DNA of 64,000 nucleotides, from contig NZ_CP124614.1 in the NCBI RefSeq assembly GCF_029958905.1, positions 3,162,001 through 3,226,000 of the forward strand, written 5' to 3'. The position numbers and the translations under genes were made by a program. This document shows positions 26,657-43,989 of this stretch, one piece after another (the stretch's first letter is position 1; every line of letters starts with the position of its first letter). Origin of the DNA: Vibrio sp. YMD68. Its GTDB lineage: Bacteria > Pseudomonadota > Gammaproteobacteria > Enterobacterales > Vibrionaceae. The notes beneath the pieces are model-generated. The model saw only the letters and a list, made by a program, of their open reading frames with translations. It had not been told where the DNA came from and did no database searches.

Positions 26657-27595
26657 ATGACCCATAACACCCCGATTCGTATCGCCACTCGAAAAAGCCC
26701 TCTTGCACTTTGGCAAGCCTATTTCGTTAAAGACGCTCTTCAGTGTGCTCATCCCGGCCTTGAAGTCGAGCTCGTTACCATGGTGACCAAAGGCGATATT
26801 ATCCTTGATACACCATTGGCCAAAGTGGGGGGCAAAGGGTTATTTGTGAAAGAACTTGAAGTCGCGATGCTAGAAGGGCGTGCTGACCTCGCGGTACACT
26901 CAATGAAAGATGTGCCTGTTGATTTTCCGGACGGCCTGGGTCTTGTCACTATTTGTGAACGTGAAGATCCAAGAGATGCGTTTGTCTCCCATCACTACGC
27001 GAGTATTGAAGAACTCCCACAAGGTGCGGTTGTCGGTACCTGCAGTCTACGCCGTCAATGCCAACTACTTGAAGCTCGACCTGATCTTGTGATCAAAGAA
27101 CTGCGCGGAAATGTTGGAACGCGATTGGGGAAATTAGATGCCGGTGATTACGATGCCATCGTTCTTGCAGCAGCAGGATTAAAACGCTTGAATCTTGAAG
27201 AGCGTATTCGCAGTTTCATTGAACCAGAGCAATCGTTACCTGCGGTAGGGCAAGGTGCGGTTGGAATTGAATGTCGCTTGGATGATGAGCGACTGATTAA
27301 ACTGTTGGAGCCTCTTAATCACGTAGACACGGCAGATCGAGTTCTATGTGAGCGCGCAATGAATCTAACGCTTGAAGGTGGCTGTCAGGTCCCAATTGGT
27401 AGCTATTCACTGCTTGAAGGCGACAATATTTGGTTGCGTGCCCTTGTTGGCGAACCTGATGGTTCAAAAATGGTACGTGGAGAGATCCGAGGCCCAAGAG
27501 CACAAGCAGAGCAGTTAGGTGTTCAATTAGCCCATCAATTGCTCGATAATGGCGCAAAAGAAATCCTTTCAAAACTGTACGCTGAGCACGAATAA
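26657..27595 (+). CDS. hemC: hydroxymethylbilane synthase
   Basis: Polymerises four porphobilinogen units in haem synthesis. Motifs are [62 protein letters not shown] and the dipyrromethane cofactor Cys in [12 protein letters not shown]. Length 312 residues. First gene of hemC-hemD-hemX-hemY. Confidence 0.98.
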   Translation: MTHNTPIRIATRKSPLALWQAYFVKDALQCAHPGLEVELVTMVTKGDIILDTPLAKVGGKGLFVKELEVAMLEGRADLAVHSMKDVPVDFPDGLGLVTICEREDPRDAFVSHHYASIEELPQGAVVGTCSLRRQCQLLEARPDLVIKELRGNVGTRLGKLDAGDYDAIVLAAAGLKRLNLEERIRSFIEPEQSLPAVGQGAVGIECRLDDERLIKLLEPLNHVDTADRVLCERAMNLTLEGGCQVPIGSYSLLEGDNIWLRALVGEPDGSKMVRGEIRGPRAQAEQLGVQLAHQLLDNGAKEILSKLYAEHE

Positions 27596-27598
27596 TTT

Positions 27599-28348
27599 AT
27601 GGCGGTATTGGTCACTCGCCCTGAACCTCAAGGGCTTCAGCTATGCCAGCAGCTATCGGAGGTGGGGATTTCAGCGCTCCACCATCCACTGATTACTATC
27701 ATCCCTGTCCCACAGATTTTTGACCAAATAAAGCACCTAGATAGCTTTGATATTGTCATCGCTGTCAGTCAGCACGCGGTAGACATAACTCATCAAGCTT
27801 TACTCAACAACTCAAAATCTTGGCCCACTCATCCGACCTATATTGCTGTCGGTCAAAAAACAGCACAGATTTTAAGCAAACTCGCCCAACAAAAAGTACA
27901 CTACCCGAAGGTTGGTGATAGTGAACATTTATTGGCGCTACCGCCTCTCCAATCTATTCAGAGCAAACGTATTGTTATTCTGCGCGGTGACGGTGGACGT
28001 GAGCTCATTTACGACACATTAAAAACACGTTTAGCCCAAGTGGAATACCGAGAGGTCTATCAGCGGAATTACATTGATTTTCAATCCGATACTTGTGTTT
28101 CTAATTGGCAGAAACAATCTATTGATACCTTAGTGATTACAAGCTCTGGGCAATTGAATTTCTTCGCTTCTCAAATAGATCCAGCCTATCGCGGTTGGTT
28201 GTACCAACTTCAGCTGCTGGTACCAAGTGAACGAATAGCAAGCGACGCACAACGATTAGGGTTTAACTCAGTCACGAATACCGGTAGTGCTTCAAACCGC
28301 GATTTAGTGGCTGCTCTACAGCTTAAAAAACAGGACTATAAGCAATGA
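27599..28348 (+). CDS. hemD: uroporphyrinogen-III synthase
   Basis: Closes and inverts ring D of hydroxymethylbilane. Protein of 249 residues, a divergent family, with VLVTRPEPQGLQLCQQL at the start, YIAVGQKTAQIL, VILRGDGGRELIYDTL, VEYREVYQRN and LVITSSGQLNFF. It starts three bases after hemC and overlaps hemX by four bases. Confidence 0.95.
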   Translation: MAVLVTRPEPQGLQLCQQLSEVGISALHHPLITIIPVPQIFDQIKHLDSFDIVIAVSQHAVDITHQALLNNSKSWPTHPTYIAVGQKTAQILSKLAQQKVHYPKVGDSEHLLALPPLQSIQSKRIVILRGDGGRELIYDTLKTRLAQVEYREVYQRNYIDFQSDTCVSNWQKQSIDTLVITSSGQLNFFASQIDPAYRGWLYQLQLLVPSERIASDAQRLGFNSVTNTGSASNRDLVAALQLKKQDYKQ

Positions 28349-29610
28349 CAAGCAAAAAAAATAATGAGCATATTGAACCTGAAAAACAAACAAAATCAGA
28401 CACTAGTGATACCAGTCTGAAGAATACAAAACAGGCTATTGAAGCTTCAGAAAAACCGCCAGAGCCTCAAACACATCAAGGGGCATCAAGTTCCGAGAAG
28501 AGCGTTGAAAAGAGTGATAGTAAGTCAGACGCAATCAAGCGCACTCAAACCAGTCAAAAAGCGAAACCAACGGATCAGCCACCAGTGAAAAACGCCCGTA
28601 AGCTAAGCATAGCTGCCATCATATTATCCCTGCTAATTGGTGGAGTGCTTTCCTTTAAGATTCAACAGCAGAACGAATCCAATCTCGCTCAAATTGACGC
28701 ATTAAAGAACCAATTAGCACAATCGAAATCAGAGTTCTCACAACAAGTGGCAGCAGCCCAAAAAGAAACTATCAATCAAGCTTCTCAAATAACGAATAAA
28801 GCTGAAGTCTTATTGAATCAGCAGCAAAAAAGCATTGAGAGTTTACAAATGGCTCTTGCCGACATGAAAGGTCGTCGACCAAATGATTGGTTGCTAGCGG
28901 AAGCCGATTACTTGGTCAAACTGGCAGGGCGCAAATTGTTTCTAGAGAAAGACGCCGTCAGTGCAACTCATCTAATGGAAAGTGCCGATCAAAGTATCGC
29001 CTCTCTGAATGATCCAAGTTTAGTTCCGCTACGAAAGGCGATAGCCACTGACATTACCCACCTAAAGTCGATACCGATAGTGGATCGTGATGGTCTTGTT
29101 CTTCGCCTAACCTCATTACAAAAACAAGCGGACACATTACCTCTTGCCAATGCCATTCTTCCTGAAGCGGAAGTTCAAAAGGCACCCGTTGTCTCAAAAG
29201 ATATCTACGAGTGGCAAGACAATCTAATGACGTCACTTAAAGATTTTTCTGAGAATTTCATAACGTTCAGAACTAGAGATGGCAACATCATTCCTTTGCT
29301 ATCACCACAGCAAGATTTTTATTTAAGAGAAAATATAAAAGCTAAGTTGGAAACTGCGATTAAGGCCACCTACGCAGAACAAGAAGAGGTCTATAACACC
29401 GCATTAATCACCGCTCATCAATGGTCGAGTGCTTTTTTCAACGCCAACGATAACACGGTTAAAGAGTTCAACGCAGCCCTCGAGCATTTATCAAAGCAAA
29501 ACATTCAGGTAGATTATCCAGGGAAGCTAGCCACACAAAATATTCTGTCCGATGTCATTACAGAGCGTTTACGACGTGAAGTCGCCCCTCTCGTTACGGA
29601 GGATAAATAA
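28345..29610 (+). CDS. hemX: HemX-family membrane-anchored protein
   Basis: Protein of 421 residues: a polar, Lys/Glu/Ser/Thr-rich cytoplasmic N-terminus (about 1-85), one membrane segment (KLSIAAIILSLLIGGVLSF), a coiled coil (about 110-175) and a periplasmic helical domain with RPNDWLLAEADYLVKLAGRK. In E. coli it lies in the same operon; early reports of a uroporphyrinogen methylase role are not supported by this sequence. Function unclear. Overlaps hemD (ATGA) and touches hemY. Confidence 0.93.
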   Translation: MTSKKNNEHIEPEKQTKSDTSDTSLKNTKQAIEASEKPPEPQTHQGASSSEKSVEKSDSKSDAIKRTQTSQKAKPTDQPPVKNARKLSIAAIILSLLIGGVLSFKIQQQNESNLAQIDALKNQLAQSKSEFSQQVAAAQKETINQASQITNKAEVLLNQQQKSIESLQMALADMKGRRPNDWLLAEADYLVKLAGRKLFLEKDAVSATHLMESADQSIASLNDPSLVPLRKAIATDITHLKSIPIVDRDGLVLRLTSLQKQADTLPLANAILPEAEVQKAPVVSKDIYEWQDNLMTSLKDFSENFITFRTRDGNIIPLLSPQQDFYLRENIKAKLETAIKATYAEQEEVYNTALITAHQWSSAFFNANDNTVKEFNAALEHLSKQNIQVDYPGKLATQNILSDVITERLRREVAPLVTEDK

Positions 29611-30791
29611 TGTTTCGTTCGATTTTCCTATTCGTAACCTTAGGCATAGGCCTGTTTATTGGAACTCAGTATTCAGGACAACAAGGTTACGTACTGATAT
29701 CTATTGCGGATAAAACCATTGAGATGAGCGTTACTACACTGGTTATTTTCGTCATCGTAACTCTAGCGGCGCTGTTCTTTTTAGAATTTTTGATTAAAAA
29801 AGCACTAAGAGCAAGCTCAACAACCTGGAACTGGTTCAGTGTGAGAAAGCTAAAACGCTCAAGGCGCTTGACCAACGAAGGCATCATTAAATTACTAGAA
29901 GGTGATTGGAAAAGTGCTGAGAAGAAGGTGACTCGATGGGCCAATCATCATGATATGCCGTTACTCTGCTATTTGGTCGCGTCGGAAGCCGCACAAGGGC
30001 TAGGAGATAAAACAAAGCGCGATCATTACTTGGCTCTAGCCAGTGAACAAGAAAACGCCCATTTGGCGGTTGAACTGACGAAAGCCAAGCAGCAAGTAAG
30101 AGAATCAGAATACGAACTGGCCTTTAATACACTTTCAAACCTTAAAGCGGATTATCCAAACAATACCATCATCCTCAATCTGCTTAAGACCGTCTACTTA
30201 GAACTTAAGCTATGGCAACCGCTGCTTGAACTTCTCCCAAAGCTGTCTAAAAACAAACTGCTTGATACTGAAGAACAAAAGCAGATTGAACAGAAAGCAC
30301 AATGCGGATTGCTCAGTGATATCGCCGCACAAAAAGGCAGTGAAGGGTTAATTTATCATTGGGATAAGTTACCTAAGAAATCCAAAGCAGATACTCATCT
30401 TATCGGTTGTCTTATTAAGCAACTTATTGTCCGAAAAGCCGATAATCAAGCTTATACCATATTGAAAGAAGCGTTAAAGAAACAACCTACACCCGATCTT
30501 TATGCGTTGCTACCCGACATCAACTTGTCAGACTCGCATCCTCCAATTCAATTACTATTGGGAACCCTTAAAAAAGATTCCAGCAATGCTAGCGCACATA
30601 GTGCCTTAGCTCAGTTCTATCTCAGAGAAGCGAACTGGCGAGAAGCTCAAACGCATTTAGAAGCTGCATTATCCCTACGATCTAATATTTCAGACTACGC
30701 TTATCTTGCTGATGCATTGGAGAAACAAGATATGTCTAAAGCCGCCCATGAGGTATCAAAGAAAGCATTGATGCTAGTGAATAATTCGTAG
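29610..30791 (+). CDS. hemY: HemY-family TPR membrane protein
   Basis: Protein of 393 residues with two N-terminal membrane segments (about 1-22 and 38-62) and TPR-like helical repeats in the remainder (for example HSALAQFYLREANWREAQTHLEAAL). Proteobacterial HemY is thought to assist late haem synthesis; it is unrelated to Bacillus HemY oxidase. Its ATG overlaps the hemX stop by one base. The operon ends at the hairpin at 30817. Confidence 0.93.
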   Translation: MFRSIFLFVTLGIGLFIGTQYSGQQGYVLISIADKTIEMSVTTLVIFVIVTLAALFFLEFLIKKALRASSTTWNWFSVRKLKRSRRLTNEGIIKLLEGDWKSAEKKVTRWANHHDMPLLCYLVASEAAQGLGDKTKRDHYLALASEQENAHLAVELTKAKQQVRESEYELAFNTLSNLKADYPNNTIILNLLKTVYLELKLWQPLLELLPKLSKNKLLDTEEQKQIEQKAQCGLLSDIAAQKGSEGLIYHWDKLPKKSKADTHLIGCLIKQLIVRKADNQAYTILKEALKKQPTPDLYALLPDINLSDSHPPIQLLLGTLKKDSSNASAHSALAQFYLREANWREAQTHLEAALSLRSNISDYAYLADALEKQDMSKAAHEVSKKALMLVNNS

Positions 30792-30816
30792 CGACAAAGA
30801 ATTTATTTGTAACCGT

Positions 30817-30844
30817 ATGCCGACTGATATGTCGGCATTCTTTT
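30817..30844 (+). terminator. terminator of hemCDXY
   Basis: ATGCCGAC and GTCGGCAT form an 8-bp stem with loop TGATAT, followed by TCTTTT. Confidence 0.75.
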
Positions 30845-31064
30845 ACCCAAAATACCTGGTTGTAGGCTTTGAAAAACCATCTGTAAAACACCCCTTGGTC
30901 CAGTACTATAAATCTCTTTGATCAGATATCTAGAGCGAGCGAGAAAGGCAATCATACGTGAGTTGAAATTGATGCTTCTAGCTGAAATGGCGACGGTAAT
31001 GCGAGCGCATGCCATCAAAGGTCCACAGTACTCACTTGAACTCGAGCCTATAGAACAAGTTTGA
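30817..31064 (+). pseudogene. possible frameshifted gene remnant
   Basis: A 34-codon frame starts at the ATG inside the hairpin and ends YYKSL then stop at about 30919. A second open frame (30912-31064) continues with ISLIRYLERARKAIIREL and ends LELEPIEQV. The two join smoothly at YYKSL/ISLIRYL if one frameshift is allowed, which suggests the relic of a gene. The opposite strand is also open over 71 codons, so coding bias is ambiguous. I recognise no family. The rest of the gap up to the tRNA (31065-31246) shows nothing else. Confidence 0.3.
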
Positions 31065-31246
31065 CGTTGGTTGTGGTAATACTATCCAGAGAGGCAAAAC
31101 CTTATAATTATAACGGTATTGTTTCCAAGGTCAGTCACACTTGAGGGGCGTTTCATGAGCCCAGAGAGCGGGCCTGGAACAGGTTACAAAAAAGTTGATA
31201 TATGTCTGATCAGTTGATTTTCTGGTTAGTATGATTCAAACGTAAA

Positions 31247-31274
31247 AAAGCCCAAGTCTTTCGACTTGGGCTTT
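31247..31274 (-). terminator. terminator of the downstream rRNA operon
   Basis: AAAGCCCAAGTC pairs with its complement over 12 bp around a four-base loop. The minus strand, in which the rRNA operon is read, continues into TTTTTT. Confidence 0.9.
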
Positions 31275-31284
31275 CTCAATATAA

Positions 31285-31361
31285 TGGCGGAGTGGACGGG
31301 ACTCGAACCCGCGACCCCCGGCGTGACAGGCCGGTATTCTAACCAACTGAACTACCACTCC
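31285..31361 (-). tRNA. tRNA-Asp (anticodon GTC)
   Basis: A 77-base cloverleaf with acceptor GGAGTGG paired to CCACTCC, anticodon loop CTGTCAC giving GTC, T-loop GGTTCGAGTCC and encoded CCA. It is the distal gene of the downstream rRNA operon; the other copy lacks it. Confidence 0.97.
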
Positions 31362-31423
31362 GCAGTGGCAACTTGCTAAGCAAGTGTCCATCTGTTTCTA
31401 AACGCTGTCTAGAAACGAAATTA

Positions 31424-31543
31424 AAGCCTGGCGATGTCCTACTCTCACATGGGGAAGCCCCACACTACCATCGGCGCTACTGCGTTTCACTTCTGAGTTC
31501 GGCATGGGATCAGGTGGGTCCGCAACGCTATGGTCGCCAAGCA
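31424..31543 (-). rRNA. rrf: 5S ribosomal RNA, downstream operon
   Basis: A 120-base 5S gene running TGCTTGGCGACCATAGCG to the closing TCGCCAGGC. It differs from the second copy at one base (31457 G, 37170 A). Ends are inferred from homology, within a few bases. Confidence 0.95.
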
Positions 31544-31628
31544 AATTCTTAATTCGGAAAACTGATTATAAAAGTTCAATCACACATTCAATGTTCTATT
31601 TGAGCCCACAAAACCCCTTGGGTGTTGT

Positions 31629-34517
<2,889 letters not shown>

Positions 34518-34877
34518 ATACAACCCCAAGAGGTCTTATGTATGGTAAACAACCAAGGTGTAATTTGTCTCTCATTATTTGAATGAGCGAGAGACATCAG
34601 TTTGTCTCACTTTAAAAAGTGACATCAAACTGCGATTTTGCCGGACTCAAATATAAACGAACATGACAAGTCATGTTGTTTCCAAGAACACTTGAATGTG
34701 TGTTGGTACCTAGTCTCTAAAAGAGAATAGGATTTGAGAACTTTTATTTGAACAACAACCAATCAAGTTGTTGTTCGTCAGCTTTCCAAATTGTTAAAGA
34801 GCAGATTCATTTCTTATGAAAGAAAAAAACCATTTTTAAAAACACTCAACTTTTTTCAAAGTAAATGCACTTAAAGA
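34518..34877 (-). other. tRNA-Ala to 23S spacer, downstream operon
   Basis: 360 bases with no gene. It has a boxA antitermination sequence (GCTCTTTAACAATTTGG, 34801-34785) and sequence pairing with the 23S 3' flank for processing (TGTATGGTTAAG-type ends). At 34571-34650 it holds two hairpin-forming segments (GTCTCTC/GAGAGAC and CACTTTAAAAAGTG) where the other operon is 30 bases shorter. Confidence 0.75.
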
Positions 34878-34953
34878 TGGTGGAGCTATGCGGGATCGAA
34901 CCGCAGACCTCCTGCGTGCAAGGCAGGCGCTCTCCCAGCTGAGCTATAGCCCC
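34878..34953 (-). tRNA. tRNA-Ala (anticodon TGC)
   Basis: A 76-base cloverleaf from GGGGCTATAGCTCAGC to GCTCCACCA, anticodon TGC in CTTGCAC. Spacer tRNA of the downstream rRNA operon; identical in both operons. Confidence 0.97.
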
Positions 34954-34996
34954 AAAAACTTAATGCTTTAAAGCCAACCCTTTTTGGGAAAAGAAT

Positions 34997-35073
34997 TGGT
35001 GGGTCTGAGTGGACTTGAACCACCGACCTCCCGCTTATCAGGCGAGCGCTCTAACCAGCTGAGCTACAGACCC
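34997..35073 (-). tRNA. tRNA-Ile (anticodon GAT)
   Basis: A 77-base cloverleaf from GGGTCTGTAGCTCAGC to ACCCACCA, anticodon GAT in CTGATAA. First spacer tRNA after 16S; identical in both operons. Confidence 0.97.
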
Positions 35074-35139
35074 AGCATTAAACTCTTAACGTATTAAACA
35101 TATCAATCTGTGTGGGTACTCATCGTGAAAATCATCGTA

Positions 35140-36686
<1,547 letters not shown>

Positions 36687-37136
36687 AAAGTTTTGATTCC
36701 CTAAATAAATAGGGCTCGGCTCAACGAATACTGACTTCAAAACTAGGATTTATCCGAAGATAAACCTGTAATTCTAAAGCTATTACCATTCCAACAGAAT
36801 AGTAATGAATTGACTGTGCTCTTTTTGGTTTTCACTTTAAAAAGTGAAATCAAACAGCTCAAAGCTGTACCAAATTGAATTGGTCACTCAGTTCATTGAA
36901 ACCAAAGTTGTTTCCGAAGAAACTGTTTTTACCTAGGTAAAAACATATTGGATTTTCATCAACGAGTGCCCACACAGATTGATAGGTTTAAATTGTTAAA
37001 GAGCGTTGCTTTTCAAGGCCTTAACCTCTCAAGCGGATGCGTATAATACGCTTTTGACTCTGTAAGTCAACATAATATTCTAAGTTATTACTTAAAAAAC
37101 TATGTTGACTCGTCTCATCGAGACAAGTCGGAATTA
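36687..37136 (-). other. leader of the downstream rRNA operon and inter-operon spacer
   Basis: 450 bases with no gene. It contains a boxA (GCTCTTTAACAATTTAA, 37004-36988), 16S processing-stem sequence, the operon's own promoter, and at 37107-37129 an imperfect hairpin (GACTTGTCTC/GAGACGAGTC) after the upstream 5S gene, with no immediate T run. Confidence 0.8.
37043..37070 (-). promoter_or_regulatory. rRNA promoter, downstream operon
   Basis: Minus-strand TTGACT and TATTAT with a 16-base spacer, followed by ACGC, lie about 360 bases upstream of 16S and 67 bases after the upstream operon's 5S gene. The short spacer and GC-type start region are usual for rRNA promoters. Confidence 0.75.
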
Positions 37137-37256
37137 AAGCCTGGCGATGTCCTACTCTCACATGGGGAAACCCCACACTACCATCGGCGCTACTGCGTTT
37201 CACTTCTGAGTTCGGCATGGGATCAGGTGGGTCCGCAACGCTATGGTCGCCAAGCA
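37137..37256 (-). rRNA. rrf: 5S ribosomal RNA, upstream operon
   Basis: Second 5S gene, 120 bases, one base different from the first (A at 37170). It is the last gene of the upstream operon, which has no tRNA-Asp. Confidence 0.95.
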
Positions 37257-37343
37257 AATTCTTAAATTCGGAAAACTGATTATAAAAGTTCAATCACACA
37301 TTCAATGTTCTATTTGAGTCCATCAAAACCCCTTGGGTGTTGT

Positions 37344-40232
<2,889 letters not shown>

Positions 40233-40562
40233 ATACAACCCCAAGAGGTCTTATGTATGGCAAACAACCAAGGTGTAAACTCGTTGTCTCATTATTTGAA
40301 TGAGCGAGACAACATTTCGATTTTGCCGGACTCAAATATAAACAATCATGACGAGTCATGTTGTTTCCAAGAACACTTGAATGTGTGTTGGTACCTAGTC
40401 TCTAAAAGAGAATAGGATTTGAGAACTTTTATTTGAACAACAACCAATCAAGTTGTTGTTCGTCAGCTTTCCAAATTGTTAAAGAGCAGATTCATTTCTT
40501 ATGAAAGAAAAAAACCATTTTTAAAAACACTCAACTTTTTTCAAAGTAAATGCACTTAAAGA
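40233..40562 (-). other. tRNA-Ala to 23S spacer, upstream operon
   Basis: 330 bases, no gene. Same plan as the downstream copy, with boxA, but with a single stem (TTGTCTC/GAGACAA) in place of two at 40280-40312, which accounts for the 30-base length difference. Confidence 0.75.
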
Positions 40563-40638
40563 TGGTGGAGCTATGCGGGATCGAACCGCAGACCTCCTGC
40601 GTGCAAGGCAGGCGCTCTCCCAGCTGAGCTATAGCCCC
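40563..40638 (-). tRNA. tRNA-Ala (anticodon TGC), upstream operon
   Basis: Identical to the other tRNA-Ala; offset 5685. Confidence 0.97.
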
Positions 40639-40681
40639 AAAAACTTAATGCTTTAAAGCCAACCCTTTTTGGGAAAAGAAT

Positions 40682-40758
40682 TGGTGGGTCTGAGTGGACT
40701 TGAACCACCGACCTCCCGCTTATCAGGCGAGCGCTCTAACCAGCTGAGCTACAGACCC
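40682..40758 (-). tRNA. tRNA-Ile (anticodon GAT), upstream operon
   Basis: Identical to the other tRNA-Ile; offset 5685. Confidence 0.97.
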
Positions 40759-40824
40759 AGCATTAAACTCTTAACGTATTAAACATATCAATCTGTGTGG
40801 GTACTCATCGTGAAAATCATCGTA

Positions 40825-42371
<1,547 letters not shown>

Positions 42372-42739
42372 AAGATTTTGATTCCCTAAATAAATAGGGG
42401 TCGGCTCAACGAATACTGACTTCAAAACTAGGATTTATCCGAAGATAAACCTGTAATTCTAAAGCTATTACCATTCCAACAGAATGATAATGAATTGACT
42501 GTGCTCTTTTTGGTTTTTACTTTAAAAGTGAAATCAAACAGCTCAAGGCTGTACCAAATTGAATTGGTCACTCAGTTCATTGAAACCAAAGTTGTTTCCG
42601 AAGAAACTGTTTTTACCCAGGTAAAAACATATTGGATTATCATCAACGAGTGCCCACACAGATTGATAGGTTTAAATTGTTAAAGAGCGTTGCTTGTCGA
42701 GACATTCTTTTTAAGAAGAAGCTCTCTAAGCGGACGGCC

Positions 42740-42767
42740 ATTCTAGCGATTTAAGTTTCAGTGTCAA
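42740..42767 (-). promoter_or_regulatory. rRNA promoter P2, upstream operon
   Basis: Minus-strand TTGACA and TAGAAT separated by 16 bases, about 360 bases upstream of 16S. Confidence 0.75.
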
Positions 42768-42855
42768 ACACTTTTTGAAATTTAATTCTTTTTGAATTTT
42801 CGTCTTACTGATGACTCTTGAAGCCTTGTGGCGTCTGCCGTCTCAGTGGTTGCGC

Positions 42856-42883
42856 ATTATAGACAGACTCAACCAAGACGCAA
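42856..42883 (-). promoter_or_regulatory. rRNA promoter P1, upstream operon
   Basis: Minus-strand TTGCGT and TATAAT with a 16-base spacer and GCGC discriminator, preceded by an A/T-rich UP-like block. A GC-rich discriminator fits stringent control by ppGpp and DksA. Confidence 0.85.
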
Positions 42884-42944
42884 GGGATTTAATTAAAAAA
42901 ACCAAAAAAAACGCTCTTTCGCCTACATATTAATCAAAACCTAA

Positions 42945-42971
42945 AAAAAGAGAGCTTACTGCTCTCTTTTT
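42945..42971 (-). terminator. terminator of ubiD-ferredoxin-fre
   Basis: AAAAAGAGAGC and complement form an 11-bp stem with loop TTACT; the minus strand continues with T. It starts 21 bases after the fre stop and lies just above the rRNA promoter. Confidence 0.85.
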
Positions 42972-42991
42972 CATTACATTTCGCTAACTTT

Positions 42992-43705
42992 TTAGATAAA
43001 TGCGTAGGCATCAGCGTACATCTGATCACTCTTAGCATGCTTATTCTGAGTGAATTGTTCTCTTGCGGCACCTGCCATCTCAAAACGACCCGCTATATAA
43101 ATGTCGTACTCCGCTAGTGAATCGAAGTCAGCATTGATCGCCTGAAGCACATTACCCACTTTACCAGCCCAATTTGTATCCGCTTCTTCTATAACGGGTA
43201 CAAAGTGTACATTGCTATTTTCATTCGCTATCTGGGCAATTTCATCTTTCGCATATAATTGATCACTCGTTTTCGCTCCCCAATACAAGTAGATTGGCGA
43301 TTCCTTACCAATACTCACGCAGTGATCAAGAATAGAACGTACATAACTAAAACCGGTACCACCAGCAATAAGCAGTAGTGGGCGCTCACTTTGTTCTTTG
43401 ATCCAGGCCGTCCCATGGGGAGCATCTATATTAATCGTTAGACAATCATCCAGGGCTTTTTTCATACGCTCTACCACTTCAATAGCGTAAGCATTATGTT
43501 CAGCGGCTCCGATATGCAATTCTAGTTCACCTTCATGGCGACAAGGGCTGCTTGCGATTGAGAAAGGACGTTTATCACCCTCACCCATTTCCACCATTAA
43601 ATATTGACCAGCTTTAAATGACACTGGCGTTTCTGGGTGCAACAGGATTTGGTACGTGTTGCACGCTAATGGGTTAATTGACTTTACTGTACATTTGATG
43701 CTCAT
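42992..43705 (-). CDS. fre: NAD(P)H-flavin reductase Fre
   Basis: Reduces free FMN, FAD or riboflavin with NAD(P)H. It has the ferredoxin-NADP reductase fold: flavin motif [10 protein letters not shown], nucleotide motif [26 protein letters not shown] and the C-terminal [18 protein letters not shown]. Length 237 residues; similar to E. coli Fre and to LuxG. It lies 14 bases after the ferredoxin gene and ends the ubiD operon. Reduced FMN is the starting material for the prenylated flavin of UbiD (made by UbiX), a plausible reason for the linkage. Confidence 0.95.
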   Translation of the reverse strand: MSIKCTVKSINPLACNTYQILLHPETPVSFKAGQYLMVEMGEGDKRPFSIASSPCRHEGELELHIGAAEHNAYAIEVVERMKKALDDCLTINIDAPHGTAWIKEQSERPLLLIAGGTGFSYVRSILDHCVSIGKESPIYLYWGAKTSDQLYAKDEIAQIANENSNVHFVPVIEEADTNWAGKVGNVLQAINADFDSLAEYDIYIAGRFEMAGAAREQFTQNKHAKSDQMYADAYAFI

Positions 43706-43719
43706 GTTCTTCCTCTTAC

Positions 43720-43989
43720 TTACTCTGAAATAGTAAGTACTAAATTACTTTCCGCAAAAGCTTGGCAAGGAAATATCCAGCCTTGATTCTTCTCATTCTC
43801 TGTGAGTATTGGCTCAAGGTGATAACTTACTTCGCCTGTTATTTTTTTACACATGCACATGGCGCACGCGCCGACCTGACATCTATTTGGAAGATGGATG
43901 TTATTGTCGAGCGCAGCTTCCAAAATAGTTTGTTTTTCTTGTACTTCAAATGTTATTTCATTTGGCAGCACAGTAACGAAATAACTCAT
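43720..43989 (-). CDS. 2Fe-2S ferredoxin between ubiD and fre
   Basis: Plant-type ferredoxin of 89 residues with the cluster ligands C37-x4-C42-x2-C45 and C75; an extra Cys at 47 follows. Fold markers are [14 protein letters not shown] before the cluster loop and GWIFPCQAF at the last ligand. It overlaps ubiD by four bases (ATGA) and precedes fre, so it could pass electrons from Fre or a similar reductase to a partner that I cannot identify. Alternatives are a YfaE-like ferredoxin for ribonucleotide reductase. Confidence 0.88.
   Translation of the reverse strand: MSYFVTVLPNEITFEVQEKQTILEAALDNNIHLPNRCQVGACAMCMCKKITGEVSYHLEPILTENEKNQGWIFPCQAFAESNLVLTISE

Larger units (their letters stand above)
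42372..42944 (-). other. leader and promoter region of the upstream rRNA operon
   Basis: 573 bases with no gene: 16S processing-stem sequence next to the gene, boxA (GCTCTTTAACAATTTAA, 42688-42672), two promoters (given separately) and an A/T-rich block (42885-42910) suitable as an UP element. The leader close to 16S is nearly the same as in the other operon; the promoter part is different. Confidence 0.8.

Noticed and set aside
31285..31361. tRNA-Asp as an attachment site of a genomic island
   Set aside because: The 3' end is followed by the rRNA terminator and I found no integrase gene or repeated tRNA end nearby.
37107..37129. Hairpin after the upstream 5S gene as a full terminator
   Set aside because: The stem has a mismatch-type G-T pair and there is no immediate T run on the minus strand, so I only call it a weak hairpin.
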